NCBI RefSeq assembly: GCF_907164915.1
Contig: NC_061867.1
Coordinates: forward strand, 34,221,751-34,285,750
Direction of reading: 5' to 3'
From: Impatiens glandulifera
Lineage: Eukaryota; Streptophyta; Magnoliopsida; Ericales; Balsaminaceae
Length of the DNA stretch: 64,000 nt
Position numbers and translations under genes: made by a program. Below, one piece after another: positions 44,196-56,810 of this stretch; within the stretch, counting starts at the first letter, position 1, and each line of letters opens with the position of its first letter. The notes beneath the pieces are model-generated. The model did no database searches and was not told the origin of the DNA. It was given only the letters and a program-made list of their open reading frames with translations.

Positions 44196-45294
44196 TTTAA
44201 CTTAGAAGAAATTTATGATTTTTAGGTTCCGAATTTTTTTTACCCGAATGAGATATAATAATATAATATTAATACTGTGTTTTGATTGTTCCGGAATAGA
44301 AGAATAAAGAATTCAGTAATAAAAGATCTGGACTGATAATGTTTTATTCTTTCCACGACACCTCTTAATTGAGGGAGTTCCTCGCGAATAATAGGTAAAT
44401 GAGTTGAGTGCGAAAAACTTGTGAGCTCGACTATAAAATGTTCGAGCTCGGTTCTAGGGCCAGATTTATTTGTTGGCGAGAGAGACTATTGCCTCATGGC
44501 CCCGCCTATTAAGTGGCCCAAATTTTTTTATATTAATATATATATATATATATATATATTATATTATATTTAATATGATGCAAAATGCTCGCCTTGATTT
44601 CTACTTGCGTAACATGGCGATTGTCATCCCCAATTCCCATCTAGCCATCTCATGGCCTTAAAGGTATCAAACAATTCCAATCCTTCTTAATCTGATCATC
44701 TGCATCAAATCATGTTGATTCTTTAATTTGTTGAACTTACATGCTGAATAAAGAAGTATTTTTTTATAGACTTGTGTGATTTTGTTAAGATGTCTTAAAT
44801 ATGTGAAGCTTTAGCGCTTTACTTGAATTAATAGATTTATTATTTGTTATATTATCAATGAATTTTTGGAATTTGTAGGCGAGAACTCAAAATCATAGCA
44901 ATTAATTATAACAGATGTTCTAATATATTGAAACGATGAAATCCTAGTTCTATACTTCTATTGCTTCATGGTATGAATGAAATGAGTTGTTGAGTTAGGT
45001 TGTGTTGATTAAATTAACTTTGTTTGAAAAGAGCTAGATGAATTCAATCTTTATTTGATGAAATTGTAAATTGTGACAATTTCAGAATTTGTCAACTACA
45101 AGAAATTGGTTGTAGAATTGATCTTGTGTAAAATGCCTCCTAAAGATTTTTTTTTTTTTTAATTATTGGAAAACTAGCATGACACAACACAATAATGACC
45201 CTCCAGCTTAAACTAAAAACGCTTTCAGATAGAATCGAACTCGTGGCATTTAAGTCTTTTAAACTGACTCTTACTATTGGGCTACTTTGATGGA
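44196..45294. other. AT-rich spacer
   Basis: A TA-rich microsatellite lies at about 44530-44575. A small frame at 44470-44661 spans it and is not a gene. Nothing else recognised. Confidence 0.45.
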
Positions 45295-45420
45295 ATGCCT
45301 CTTAAACATTTGTCTAAAGGTCAAAAGAGAAAATTGAAATAAAGGGATGAGACATTTATTCAAAGTCAAGATGATGATATTAACAAATATTTTAGTAAAA
45401 ATAACATAAATAAATTATAA
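45295..45420 (+). pseudogene. hAT (TTF-type/DUF4371) transposase N-terminal fragment
   Basis: Reads MPLKHLSKGQKRKLK, a stop, then RDETFIQSQDDDINKYFSKN. This matches the pattern of the start of plant TTF-type hAT-like proteins (KYLSG.QKRK..., ESQ.G.IDKFF). Only about 40 codons remain and no DUF4371 or dimerisation domain follows. Confidence 0.5.
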
Positions 45421-45736
45421 TGAATTTGTAATTTTCTCTAAGTTAAAATATAATTTTGATAATCTTCCAATTTGGAATACCCATTTAAACTTATTATCTA
45501 TTTCAACCATATATATATATGTTTGTTTTTCATTTATAGTGGGATTTACAATATATATATTTTTATGTTCTTCATTGATTATTTATTTTAATACTTTTCT
45601 TGGATTAACTAATGAGAATCAGTCTTATGATGACCTAATTGTTTTTGTTTATGTCTGATTGTTTCTCATAGTTTACCTGAGCTTGGATATCATTATAAAA
45701 TAATAAAAACTAACTTTTTTTTAAATGGAATGTAAA

Positions 45737-45796
<60 letters not shown>

Positions 45797-47090
45797 ATAA
45801 AAGTTGAACAAAAATATCAAAAAGCTGACTATATCATACATTTAGGGTCGTTTGGTAAAGGTATGAGGGTTTTGAACTGTTGGTATAAGTATTATCCTAA
45901 TAGTAAATAAAATATATTGTTTGGTTTTTGACTTTTTATTCTTTTATACACAATCAAAATGCTGAAACAAGTTTAACCGAGAGAATGCGGAGTTATAAAT
46001 ATTACCACCCATACCCAAGATATAGGATGTATATATGTATGAAGAATTGATTTAGTTATTGAATTAGACATTATATGATTGGTTTTTTATACCTATATTT
46101 TAATAAATTGTTTAAATATTTTCTTTATGAAATGAAGTGTCATTTATATCCTGATAAATATTTTTATAATAACAAAATAATAATTTATTATGTATAAACT
46201 CAATAGTGTAGTTAAAATAAGAAGATTTATGTTTAAAAATTAAAATTATAGTTCCATTCTCAATTAAAGATTTATTAAGTTAAAATAATATTATAATTAT
46301 GGTTCCAGCTAATTTTTTAAATTAAAAAAAAAATATAATATGTTTAATTGTGCCTAATTTTATTAAATTGAATTTTGATATTAATTAAAAAAAATATTAT
46401 GTTATTATATAAAATGCAAACTAATAACTTTAAATAAAAGTTAAAGGCAATATCTAATCAAACTCATAAATCATAAAAACAAGATAAGTGATAGGGATGA
46501 ATTTAACTAGGAGAATGAATAGAAAATAATTTGTCACTATATTACTGGTTGAAAAAATAATAAACCGTAAAGAAAGAAAGAAAAAAAAAAAATTTTTTAC
46601 CAAATAAATGTCCAAGTAATTTCTCTTCCAATCATTTTTCTCAAAACAATAGTAATAAAGGTTATTGTTTAAAATTATAAAAATTTAATTCATAAAAATA
46701 ATTTAATTGGTATTAGTTTCATAAATTAATATATATATATATATATATAATTATTATAATCATAAATAAGATAAATAAATATTAAACTAATATTCAAATT
46801 TAATATTAATATTAATAAAGGGTAAAAAAGTCATAAATAATAGTATTTTTAAGTTTATAACAATCAATTTATAACATTTAAACTAAATAAATATAATTCA
46901 CATAATTTTTTTTAATATAATTAAATTTTATATATTAATAATTTTTTTATAAATGATTAAATATAATAATTAAAATATTAAATAATAATACAAATAAATG
47001 AAAAAATATTAATAATATAAAAAAGTAAACTTATATTTGTACTCTAATTAATTAAAAAACAAACAATAATAAGCAATATACAATCAAACA
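45421..47090. other. Very AT-rich spacer
   Basis: No gene seen. Contains the TA microsatellite below and a shorter one at about 46730-46750. Confidence 0.5.
45742..45793. repeat. (TA)n microsatellite
   Basis: About 26 uninterrupted TA dinucleotides. Confidence 0.95.
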
Positions 47091-47099
47091 CATTTAACT

Positions 47100-47208
47100 G
47101 TTACATCACAATGTCCTATTTAATTCAATTAATACATCGACACTTCTCTCCCATAATTAAACCTCTTTTCTCTCTCTCTCTCCTCATAAAAAGAGGGGGC
47201 TCCGTCCA
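47100..47208 (+). promoter_or_regulatory. Core promoter and 5' leader of the Josephin-like gene
   Basis: A pyrimidine patch (cctcttttctctctctctctcctc) at about 47162-47186, typical of plant core promoters, followed by a short leader. The ATG context CCAATGGC is favourable. A TATA box is not obvious; CATAAAAAG lies at 47186. Confidence 0.4.
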
Positions 47209-47670
47209 ATGGCAACGACAGTCACCAAGCAGGGATGCTCAAGACAGGTTTCCGGCAAGAAATTCTTCTTCTTTGACGGGACCAAAAGAAATCCATTGTC
47301 ATCTTCATCGACAACAGCCAGATTCAGGCTACCCAGAAGAACCCCGACATGTCTTTTCCCGCTTAGATTCCTTAGGCAGATCGGGAACAAGGTAGTGGGT
47401 GCCCTAAACCTGTTCTCCGGCAAGGCCAACCGGAGAACAGGACCTTCTTCATCATCGGCGGAATTAGCGAGGTCAAAGCCCATGTCAATGGCACCAATAA
47501 TTGATTCACATAGAGCAGAGGCTATTAATGATTGTATTGAGTTCATCAATTCTTCTACTTTGCCGAGGACTGATTCAACTTCAAGGAAAGAAACAACCTC
47601 AATGAATTCCACTGAATCAATTCTAGGGGCAGGGAAAGAAACAACCTCAGTAAATCCCACTTGTTTTTAA
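47209..47670 (+). CDS. Josephin-like small protein
   Basis: 153 codons, one exon, no lesion. N-terminus short and basic with CSRQVSGKKFFFF. The middle has RRTPTCLFPLRFLRQIG and KVVGALNLFSG, a probable amphipathic part. The signature is near residues 95-115: SMAPIIDSHRAEAINDCIEF followed by INSS, as I recall from the small plant proteins named Josephin-like. The name is historical; no Josephin deubiquitinase catalytic residues are visible and the function is unknown. The tail is Ser/Thr-rich. The start is the first Met after a pyrimidine patch. It is the only gene in the window that looks intact and not element-derived. Confidence 0.6.
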   Translation: MATTVTKQGCSRQVSGKKFFFFDGTKRNPLSSSSTTARFRLPRRTPTCLFPLRFLRQIGNKVVGALNLFSGKANRRTGPSSSSAELARSKPMSMAPIIDSHRAEAINDCIEFINSSTLPRTDSTSRKETTSMNSTESILGAGKETTSVNPTCF

Positions 47671-47991
47671 TGTATGTATTATATATGTCTTATCACTAGA
47701 GAATAACAAACCAAATTCTATAGTGTAATTAATTTGTCCACATCTTTAGGTTGTATCTTGTTTTCATTAAAACAAAATTGTTGCAAGAGATTTTTGGTTT
47801 TATAAAAGAATTATGGTTATTTGATATAAAAAAATAGAGGGTTATATTAAAGTTTATTTGACAATAAATGATTGGCTAAATTTTAAGTATATTCAAATCA
47901 GATGTTAGTGTAAAGAAGTGAGGAAAGATCTTATTGAATGAAAAGTTGAATCTTTTGGGGTCATTTGTCACATCTCTTGCCTGGGAAAGAA
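47671..47991. other. 3' flank of the Josephin-like gene
   Basis: AT-rich, likely 3' UTR and spacer. No exact polyadenylation signal singled out. Confidence 0.4.
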
Positions 47992-48150
47992 AAAGACTTT
48001 AAGTACCAAGTTTTGTTTTGGTTGGCCTTTAAAAGGGGGTCTATTGATCAGATAAAAGAGTGAAGAGATATATTGTTGAGGATTAATTACACTAAGTGTC
48101 CAGTGTGCCAATATTTGAAAGAAAGCTTGAATCATCTTATTTTTGCAATG
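47992..48150 (+). pseudogene. LINE zf-RVT fragment
   Basis: 53 codons with one stop: KYQVLFWLAFKRGSIDQIKE, then CPVCQYLKESLNHLIF. This is the zinc-binding domain after the reverse transcriptase of plant LINEs (FFLWLA...C..C...E...HLFF). Nothing else of that LINE remains. Confidence 0.65.
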
Positions 48151-49271
48151 TTTTTTTTAAATGATTAATACAATTTAAATATTTAAAAAAATAGTTTAAA
48201 CACAGAAGGATGAAGTAATAAAATGAGAAATAGAGTTCAAAATCAAAAGGAAAATATAAAACAAAAAGTAATACAATTAATTGGCTTTATCTCTAGAAAA
48301 TAAACTATGTTTGAAACAAATTAACATATTTTCTTGATTCAATTTACACCATGTTGATTTCATTTTATGTACGACTTCTTAATTTGTCTTTGGAGGCAAC
48401 TCATTACAAAAGTGTAGCGTAAGAAGCTTCGTCTTTGCTTCCCTTTATTCATCTGGAGGTAACTTAACAAATTAATGTCATGATAAGTGGTGTCTTAAAG
48501 GTAGCCAAAAATCAAAGATTGGATTGGGTTGAAATCTCTCTAATATAGGAGCAGTTACCACCCTTGCCACAAAATAGAAAAACGTGAAAATACATTAGTT
48601 GTCCTAATTTTAGTTTTTAAAAAATGTGTTTTTGGTGAGATTTAAATATGTGACCAAATTAAAATTCACGTCTTACATCTTAAACCACTGCTCTAAACAT
48701 TTTTATGTTTAGAGAATTAAGTAAACTAAACTAAAATCTGTTTTCTTTAAGATGGGAGCCTCGAAAGATGGGCTGCTCTAGCCTAGGGGCTTGCTGGGCT
48801 TACCCAATGGTGGCCCTGTATAAGAGGATCACAACTAAAACTAAATTGTTGGATAAAACATTTTGTTTCACCTTAACTGCTTTTACACCTCTATAAGTGT
48901 TGTTTTAGTGCTCTAATATTGAGTTAGGAAATGCATGATAAGTTTCAAAAGAATTGTAGGAACAAATTTGGACTACTCTCGTAATTCTGATTTTATATAT
49001 TAATTTTTGTAAAAATTAATTACTTAACATCTTCATCTAGTCTCCTAATTTAATTGGAAAATAAAATCTGAGTGTTTTAATGATTAAATTACATGTTCAT
49101 ATATAAATGATTTATATTATTATAAGAAGGGAGACTCCCACAAGATGAGTTGTGCTACTATTTTATTATTTTTTTTTTGAATTCTTTGTAAACAAAATTC
49201 ATTAAATAGAAAAAATAGAAAAATAGAAAAAAAAGTATATCCTAACATTGTACAATTATCAAAGTAAAATC
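48151..49271. other. AT-rich spacer
   Basis: No gene recognised. An A-rich simple stretch lies near 49200-49240. Confidence 0.5.
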
Positions 49272-49823
49272 TGTTGGAGAAATCGAATAATAGCACCTGT
49301 TTAGCAATTCAAAAATAGACAACCTACAACAAAGGTCTAACAATTCTTTTTCCCCTTCTGTATAATTAAATAGGCAGTCAATTCAATTGATCATCAAACA
49401 ATCAAAGAAAATAGAGAGCAAGACACCAAGATTTTACGTGAAAAACCCAAATTAGGTAAAAATCACGGGACACTTCGGCCACTTAAATCATCCACTATAT
49501 CAAATGGGTATACAATGTTGTTCAATACAAGCTTAGAGGTAATCTAATAAAATTATCAATTAACCTCATCCTAACTTGTCATTCACATACATTATCATCA
49601 TCACTAAAGTTGGCTAATCAAATGGAGAAGAGATAAAAGGAATTAGAAGAAGACCATGCTACTTCAATGGAGAAATTGTTGTTTTAATGGAGGAAGAGTT
49701 GCTTCAATGGAGGAAGAGGGAGAGAGAACCAATCAACTGCTGTGTTTTTTTTCTTTAATTAAATATGCTCTAATGGGCTTTATTAATTTGTCAGGCCCAG
49801 CTGCCAAATGAGCTAACCCAACA
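49272..49823 (-). mobile_element. K5 3' LTR
   Basis: 552 bp, TGTTGGAGAAATCG to AGCTAACCCAACA, with perfect TGTTGG/CCAACA ends. Confidence 0.95.
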
Positions 49824-49834
49824 AATCTCCCTCG

Positions 49835-50611
49835 TTAGCGCAACTTCGCGGGCTCGAATAAACCCGCTCTCTCCCGACAATCTTCAAACTTGTCCTTAGG
49901 CAAGGATTTCGTAAACATATCAGCACCATTCTCACTTGTATGAATCTTCTCCAAGTTCAGCTCTTTTGCCTCAAGCACATCACGTATCCAATGATATCTC
50001 ACGTCGATGTGTTTGGATCTCGAATGAAAAGCTGAATTCTTTGAGAGATGAATGACACTTTGACTGTCGCAAAACAAAGTGAACTTCTCTTGATTTTGGC
50101 CCAACTCTTGTAGGAACTTCTTCATCAATAACATCTCTTTACATGCCTCAGTAGCTGCAATATACTCAGCTTTTGTAGTAGACAAAGCAACACACTTTTG
50201 TAACCTTGACTGCCACGAAACAGCACCTTCTGCAAAGGTACCCAAAAATCCTAATACATATTTTCTTGAATCAACATCACCCGCCATATCAGAATCTGTA
50301 AAGCCTTCCAAACTAGGAGTATCACTTCCGAAGCATAAACGTACTTTCGAAGAACCTCGAAGATATCTGAGAATCCACTTAACAGACAACCAATGTTCTT
50401 CTCCCGGGTTTAAGAGATATCGACTAACAACACCAACTGCGTGTGTTATGTCCGGTCTTGTACATACTATGGCATACATAAGTCTACCAACTGCAGAGGC
50501 ATAATGTACATTATTCATTTCATCTTTCTCTTTCTCACTTTTAGGACATTGTTTAGAACTTAACTTGAAATGACCTGCAAGTGGAACTAAAACCGGTTTT
50601 GTACTTTTCAT
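49835..50611 (-). pseudogene. K5 end of RT and RNase H
   Basis: 258 open codons: SAVGRLMYAIVCTRPDITHA (end of reverse transcriptase), then RNase H with EGFTDSDMAGDVDSRK (first Asp), VALSTTKAEYIA where the catalytic Glu has become Lys (E kept in K6), LFCDSQSVIHLSKN (Asp) and KHIDVRYHWIRD. RNase H removes RNA from the RNA-DNA hybrid; the Glu to Lys change should disable it. Confidence 0.9.
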
Positions 50612-50674
50612 TGCAAACCTCTCAAGTACTTTCTCAATGTACTTATCCTGTGATAGCCAAAGTGTTCTGTTCTT

Positions 50675-51325
50675 TCAATCTCTTGTGATTTCCATGCCTA
50701 GGATCTGCTTCACTGAACCCAAATCCTTTATCGTAGAAGACTTGTTCAAATCCCTTTTGAGCTTCTCAATTTTCGCAATATCTTGCCCTATAATCAGCAT
50801 ATCATCAACATAGAGTAGAAGAATAACATAATCATCAACACCGTATCTCTTGATGAAAACACAATGATCAGAAATAGTCTTACTGTACCCATTTGCTTCC
50901 ATGAAGGAGTCAAATTTTCTGTACCATTGTCTAGGCACTTGCTTGAGCCCATACAAGCTTTTACTCAACCTACACACAAGATCTTATTTACCTTTAACTT
51001 TGAAACTCTCGGGTTGTTTCATATAGATCTCTTCCTCCAAGTCACCATAGAGAAATGAAGTCTTCACATTTAGTTGTTCAATTTCCAAATCTTGACTAGC
51101 AGCCAATGCTAACACAACTCTGATGGATGAACTCTTCACAACCGGTGAGAAGATCTCTTCAAAATCAATCCCTTTTTTCTGTCCAAAGTCCTTCACAATC
51201 AGTCTTGCTTTGTATCGATGTTGTGAGCTATTTTCTTGATGCTTCAACTTGAATACCCACTTGTTCTTCAAAGTCTTCTTTCCTTTTGGAAGTTTCACCA
51301 AGTCATAAGTCTTGTTCTCTTGCAA
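50675..51325 (-). pseudogene. K5 reverse transcriptase
   Basis: 51325-50984 holds KNKWVFKLKHQENSSQHRYK and the FLYGDLEEEIYM block. A stop separates it from 50977-50675 with SLYGLKQVPRQWYRKFDSF and LLLYVDDMLII (catalytic Asp pair). A frameshift near 50670 cuts it from the RNase H part; K6 shares that shift. Confidence 0.9.
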
Positions 51326-51606
51326 GGAATGTATCTCTTCTTACATTGCCACCGACCATTTGTTCTTGTTTTCATGAGACAATACTTCTTGATAGGTTTT
51401 TGGTTATCCCCCGTCAGTCAACATCACATACTCATTTGGAGCATACCTATTAGAAGGTTATCGCTGCCTACTCGATCTTCGAATATGCTGATCATCGGAT
51501 GGCTCTAGAGAACTATCATCATCTTGTTCTCAGCTTCCTCTGTTGGCTCAGCATCAACTAGAGGAGTCTCATCAACCTCAACTTGGGCATTTTCCACATC
51601 ATTGGG

Positions 51607-52457
51607 CTATGATTGTGGTGTACGAATCCTACCATTATCGGGAAATTCTTTCTCCGTAGACTTCAACTTTTCTTTTTTCTCAAAGTCTTTAATGGTCTGA
51701 TCTTCAAAGAATACCACATCTCTGCTTCTAATGAGTTTCTTGTTAACCGGATCCCAACATCGGTACCCAAATTCTCCGTGGCCATACCCAATAAAGATAC
51801 ATTGTCTTGTCTTTCTATCAAGCTTAGCTCTCTCATCTCGAGGAACATGAACAAACACTTTACAACCAAAAACTCTCAAGTGATCATAAGAGACGTCTTT
51901 ACCTCTCCAAACTCTTTCTGGAATGTCGCCATCTAAAGGACTTGAGGGTAAAAGAATTATCAGATCAACCGATGTCTTCATTGCCTCTCCCCAAAAGGAT
52001 TTTGGCAACTTAGCATGAGACAACATACACAAAATTCTCTCATTGATAGACCTGTTCATCCTCTCTGCGACTCCATTCTGTTGAGGTGTTTTTGGCACAG
52101 TCTTCAAAAGCTTGATCCCATGACTTTTACAGTATTCCACAAATGGTCTTCTGTATTTTTCACCATTATCCGAACGAACACATTTCAACTTCTTCCCAGT
52201 TTCTCTCTACACTTCAGCATGAAACAATTGAAGTAATCCAATGCTTGATCCTTAGTCTTCAAGCAATAGGCACACACCTTCCTTGAGCAATCATCGATAA
52301 AAGTGATGTAATAATGAGCACCACTTAAAGTCAAGGAATCCATAGAACATATGTCTGTGTGAACCATATCTAGGATATTGGGCTTCCTAGATGGAGAGAA
52401 ACTTTTGAAGGAAACTCTATGTTTCTTACCAACTAAGCAATATGTGCATGTCTTCAA
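51607..52457 (-). pseudogene. K5 integrase
   Basis: CTYCLVGKKHRVSF (zinc Cys pair), VHTDICSMDS (Asp), FIDDCSRKVCAY, then after a break RSDNGEKY (Asp), TPQQNGVAERMNR (Glu), KTRQCIFIGYGHGEFGYRCW and SRDVVFFE. All three catalytic residues are present. A frameshift near 52190 breaks it. Confidence 0.9.
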
Positions 52458-52568
52458 AATCTGTGGACTTTAAGCCCTGAAGATCGATTGTCTTGGAGAG
52501 AACTCGCATGTCATTCTAACTTAAGTGACCAAGTCATTTATGCCAAAACTGTGTTGAACAATCATTAA

Positions 52569-52910
52569 CTACATTTGCTTCTCCCCCATAAGACTTAGTC
52601 CCTTCTTTCCTTTAGCTATCACCAAAGACCCCTTAGTGAGTTTCCATTTTCCTTCACCAAAGTAACTATGATAGCCCTCATCATCAAGAATACCAGTAGA
52701 GATCAAATTCATCCGAATATCGGGAACATGTCGAACATTATTCAAAAGTAGCTTGCATGAAGTGTTAGTATCCAAACATACATCTCCTTTTCCAATAATC
52801 TTACACGTAACATGGTTTCCCAACGTCATTGAACCAAACTGTCCACTAGTGTAAGAAGCAAATATATCACAACGATTGGTGACATGATAAGAAGCACCCG
52901 AGTCTACCAC
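52569..52910 (-). pseudogene. K5 protease region
   Basis: VDSGASYHVTNRCDIFASY carries the D-S-G catalytic triplet. VRHVPDIRMNLISTGILDD follows, then the pre-integrase start. A TAA just before the protease is shared with K6 at the same place. Confidence 0.88.
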
Positions 52911-52922
52911 TCATTGTGTATC

Positions 52923-53840
52923 TTAAGAAACAAGGTTGATACTATCATTGTCGTAAACAATATCGATGTTGTTACCACCCGCATCTGCAACCTTACTACT
53001 CCCATTTTGCTTATTCTCCTTTTGTTTCCGCTTCAAAGATCTGCACTGATACTTCTTGTGTCCTGGCTTGCCACAATGATAATATGTAATCTCTTTTCTC
53101 GAGTTGGATGTTCCCCGTGACCTGTCTGAACTGCCACTACGATTCTTTGGAGTTTTACTTTTACTTCTACCCCTTTTCATAGTCACGAACACCTGACTTG
53201 GAGTCGAGAAACCCTATTATTTTCTTCTAGCCTCTTCATTCAACACACTCTCTTTCATCATTTTCAAAATGAGCTTACCTTGTGGAACAAAATTGGTGAT
53301 TGAAACTACAAGTGTCTCCCAACTATCAGGAAGGGAATTAATCAAACACATTGCATGAAGCTCATCATCCAATTTCATTCCTATCGCAACCAACTCATTT
53401 AGAATACCCTGAAAAGCATTTAGATACTCAAACATAGAAGACCCATCTTGATATTTCAACGAGCAAAGCTTCCTAAAAAGAAATGCTCTGTTTTGAGTGT
53501 TGTTCTTCTGATACAGCTCACTCAAAATAGTCCACACTTTATGAGCATTAACCTCAATAGCCACATGCTGATACACACTTTTGTCAACCCATTGCCTTAT
53601 TTTACCAACTGCCTTTCTGTTCAACTTCTTCCAATCTGCATATGTCATAGCCTCTAGTTTGCCTTTATCACCCAAAATAGTGTCTTCATAATCATAATTA
53701 CACAATAAGTCCTCCATCCGTGACTTCCAGATTGTGTAATTGGTAGTTGTGAGTTTGATCATCGTGCCATTACTACTCAACGATTCTTCCATTTGAATTA
53801 TACAAGAATCACCACCAAACGAACTCAACTCTGATACCAC
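52923..53840 (-). pseudogene. K5 gag
   Basis: Starts at 53840, 1-2 bases from the LTR via the PBS region. 207 open codons: MIKLTTTNYTIWKSRMEDLL, KLCSLKYQDGSSMFEYLNAF and MCLINSLPDSWETLVVSITN, a DUF4219/UBN2-type Copia gag. After a shift comes TYYHCGKPGHKKYQC, a knuckle with the first Cys changed to Tyr. Confidence 0.88.
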
Positions 53841-53841
53841 T

Positions 53842-54397
53842 TGTTGGAGAAATCGAATAATAGCACTTGTTTAGCAATCCAGAAATAGACAATCTACAAC
53901 AAAGACCTAACAATTCTTTTTTCCCTTCTGTATAATCAAATAGGCAGCCAATTCAATTGAGCATCAAACAATCAAACAATTAAAGAAATAGAGAGCAAGA
54001 CACCAAGATTTTATGTGGAAAACCCAAATTAGGTAAAAACCACGGGACACTTCGGCCACTTAAATCATCCACTATATCAAATGGGTATACAATGTTGTTC
54101 AATACAAGCTTAGAGGTAATCTAATAAAATTATCAATTAACCTCATCCTAACTTGTCATTCACATACATTATCATCATCACTAAAGTTGGCTAACCAAAT
54201 GGAGAAGAGATAAAGGAAATTAGAAGAAGAATATGCTACTTCAATGGAGAAATTGTTGTTTTAATGGAGGAAGAGTTGCTTCAATGGAGGAAGAAGGAGA
54301 GAGAACCAATCAACTGCTGTGTTTTTTTTTAATTAAATATACTCTAATGGGCTTTATTAATTTGTCAGGCCCAGCAGCCAAATGAGCTAACCCAACA
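53842..54397 (-). mobile_element. Shared middle LTR of K5 and K6
   Basis: 556 bp. It serves as 5' LTR of K5 (PBS TGGTATCAGAGTTG to its left, about 53826-53839 reversed) and as 3' LTR of K6. Confidence 0.93.
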
Positions 54398-54408
54398 AAT
54401 CTCCCCCG

Positions 54409-55185
54409 TCAGCGCAACTTCGCGGGCTCTAATAAACCCGCTCTCTCCCGACAATCTTCAAACATGTCCTTAGGCAAGGATTTCGTAAACATATCAGCAC
54501 CATTCTCACTTGTATGAATCTTCTCCAAGTTCAGCTCTTTTTCCTCAAGCACATCACGTATCCAATGATATCTCACGTCGATGTGTTTGGATCTTGAATG
54601 AAAAGCTGAATTCTTTGAGAGATGAATGACACTTTGACTGTCGCAAAACAAAGTGAACTTCTCTTGATTTTGGCCCAACTCTTGTAGGAACTTATTCATC
54701 CATAACACCTCTTTACATGCCTCAGTAGCTGCAATATACTCAGCTTCTGTAGTAGACAAAGCAACACACTTTTGTAACCTTGACTGCCACGAAACAACAC
54801 CTTCTGCAAAGGTACCCAAAAATCCTAATACATATTTTCTTGAATCAACATCACTCGCCATATTAGAATCTGTAAAGCCTTCCAAACTAGGAGTATCACT
54901 TCCGAAGCATAAACGTACTTTTGAAGAGCCTCGAAGATATCTGAGAATCCACTTAACAGACAACCAATGTTCTTCTCCCGGGTTTAAGAGATATCGACTA
55001 ACAACACCAACTGCGTGTGCTATGTCCGGTCTTGTACATACTATGGCATACATAAGACTACCAACTGCAGAGGCATAATGTACATTCTTCATTTCATCTT
55101 TCTCTTTCTCACTTGTAGGACATTGTTTAGAACTTAACTTGAAATGACATGTAAGTGGAACTGAAACCGGTTTTGTACTTTTCAT
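54409..55185 (-). pseudogene. K6 end of RT and RNase H
   Basis: 258 open codons, colinear with K5. Keeps the catalytic Glu (VALSTTEAEYIA) but has EGFTDSNMASDVDSRK where K5 has SDMAGDVD. LFCDSQSVIHLSKN and KHIDVRYHWIRD are present. Confidence 0.9.
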
Positions 55186-55248
55186 TGCAAACCTCTCAAG
55201 TACTTTCTCAATGTACTTCTCCTGTGATAGCCAAAGTGTTCTGTTCTT

Positions 55249-55899
55249 TCAATATCTTGTGATTTTCATGCCTAGGATCTGCTTCACTGAACCCAAATCC
55301 TTTATCGTAAAAGACTTGTTCAAATCCCTTTTGAGCTTCTCAACTTTCGCAATATCTTGCCCTACAATCAACATATCATCAACATAGAGTAGAAGAATAA
55401 CATAATCATCAACACCGTATCTCTTGATGAAAACAAAATGATCAGAAATAGTCTTACTGTACCCATTTGCTTCCATGAAGGAGTCAAATTTTCTGTACCA
55501 TTGTCTAGGCGCTTGCTTGAGCCCATACAAGCTTTTACTCAACCTACAAACAAGATCTTCTTTACCTTTAACTTTGAAACCCTCGGGTTGTTTCATATAG
55601 ATCTCTTCCTCCAAGTCACCATAGAGAAATGCAGTCTTCACATTTAGCTGTTCAATTTCCAAATCTTCACTAGCAGCCAATGCTAACACAACTCTGATGG
55701 ATGAACTCTTCACAACCGGTGAGAAGATCTCTTCAAAATCAATCCCCTTTTTCCGTCCAAAGTCCTTCACAATCAGTCTTGCTTTGTATCGATGTTGTGA
55801 GCTATTTTCTTGATGCTTCAACTTGAATACCCACTTGTTCTTCAAAGTCTTCTTTCCTTTTGGAAGTTTCACCAAGTCATAAGTCTTGTTCTCTTGCAA
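55249..55899 (-). pseudogene. K6 reverse transcriptase
   Basis: 216 open codons, in better shape than K5: FLYGDLEEEIYMKQPEGF, SLYGLKQAPRQWYRKFDSF and LLLYVDDMLIV with the Asp pair. It ends at the frameshift shared with K5. Confidence 0.92.
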
Positions 55900-56234
55900 G
55901 GAATGTATCTCTTCTTACATTGCTACTGACCATTTGTTCTTGTTTTCATGAGACAATACTTCTTGATAAGTTTTTGGTTATCCCCCGTCAGTCAACATCA
56001 CATACTCATTGGGAGGATACCTATTAGAAGGTTATCGCTGCCTACTAGATCTTCTAATATGCTGATCATCGGATGGCTCTAGAGAACTATCATCATCTTG
56101 TCCAGCTTCCTCTGGTTGCCCAGCATCAATTAGAGGAGTCTCATCAACCTCAACTTGGGCATTTTCCACATCATTGGGCTGTGATTGTGGTGTACGAATC
56201 CTACCATTATCGGGAAATTCTTTCTCCGTAGACT

Positions 56235-56810
56235 TCAGCTTTTCTTTTTCTCAAAGTCTTTAATGGTCTGATCTTCAAAGAATACCACATCTCTGCTTCT
56301 AATGAGTTTCTTGTTAACCGGATCCCAACATCGGTACCCAAATTCTCCGTGGCCATACCCAATAAAGATACATTGTCTTGTCTTGCTATCAAGCTTAGCT
56401 CTCTCATCTCGAGGAACATGAACAAACACTTTACAACCAAAAACTCTCAAGTGATCATAAGAAACGTCTTTACCTCTCCAAACTCTTTCTTGAATGTCGC
56501 CATCTAAAGGACTTGAGGGTAAAAGAATTATCAGATCAACCGATGTCTTCATTGCCTCTCCCCAAAAGGAGTTTGGCAACTTAGCATGAGACAACATACA
56601 CAAAATTCTCTCATTTATAGACCTGTTCATCCTCTCTGCGACTCCATTCTGTTGAGGTTTTTTTGGCACAGTCTTCAAAAGCTTGATCCCATGACTTTTA
56701 CAATATTCCACAAATGGTCATCCGTATTTTTCACCATTATCCGAACGAACACATTTCAACTTCTTCCCAGTTTCTCTCTCCACTTCAGCATGAAACAATT
56801 GAAGTAATCC
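56235..56810 (-). pseudogene. K6 integrase, C-terminal half of core
   Basis: 158 open codons: VPKKPQQNGVAERMNR (catalytic Glu), KTRQCIFIGYGHGEFGYRCW and SRDVVFFE. Before it RSDNGEKY (Asp) is readable across a stop. Confidence 0.88.

Noticed and set aside
44470..44661. Plus-strand 63-codon frame with an Ile/Tyr run.
   Set aside because: The run is translation of a TA microsatellite; no homology.
47184..47660. 158-codon minus-strand frame.
   Set aside because: It overlaps the Josephin-like gene antisense. The plus frame has the recognisable signature, start context and promoter patch.
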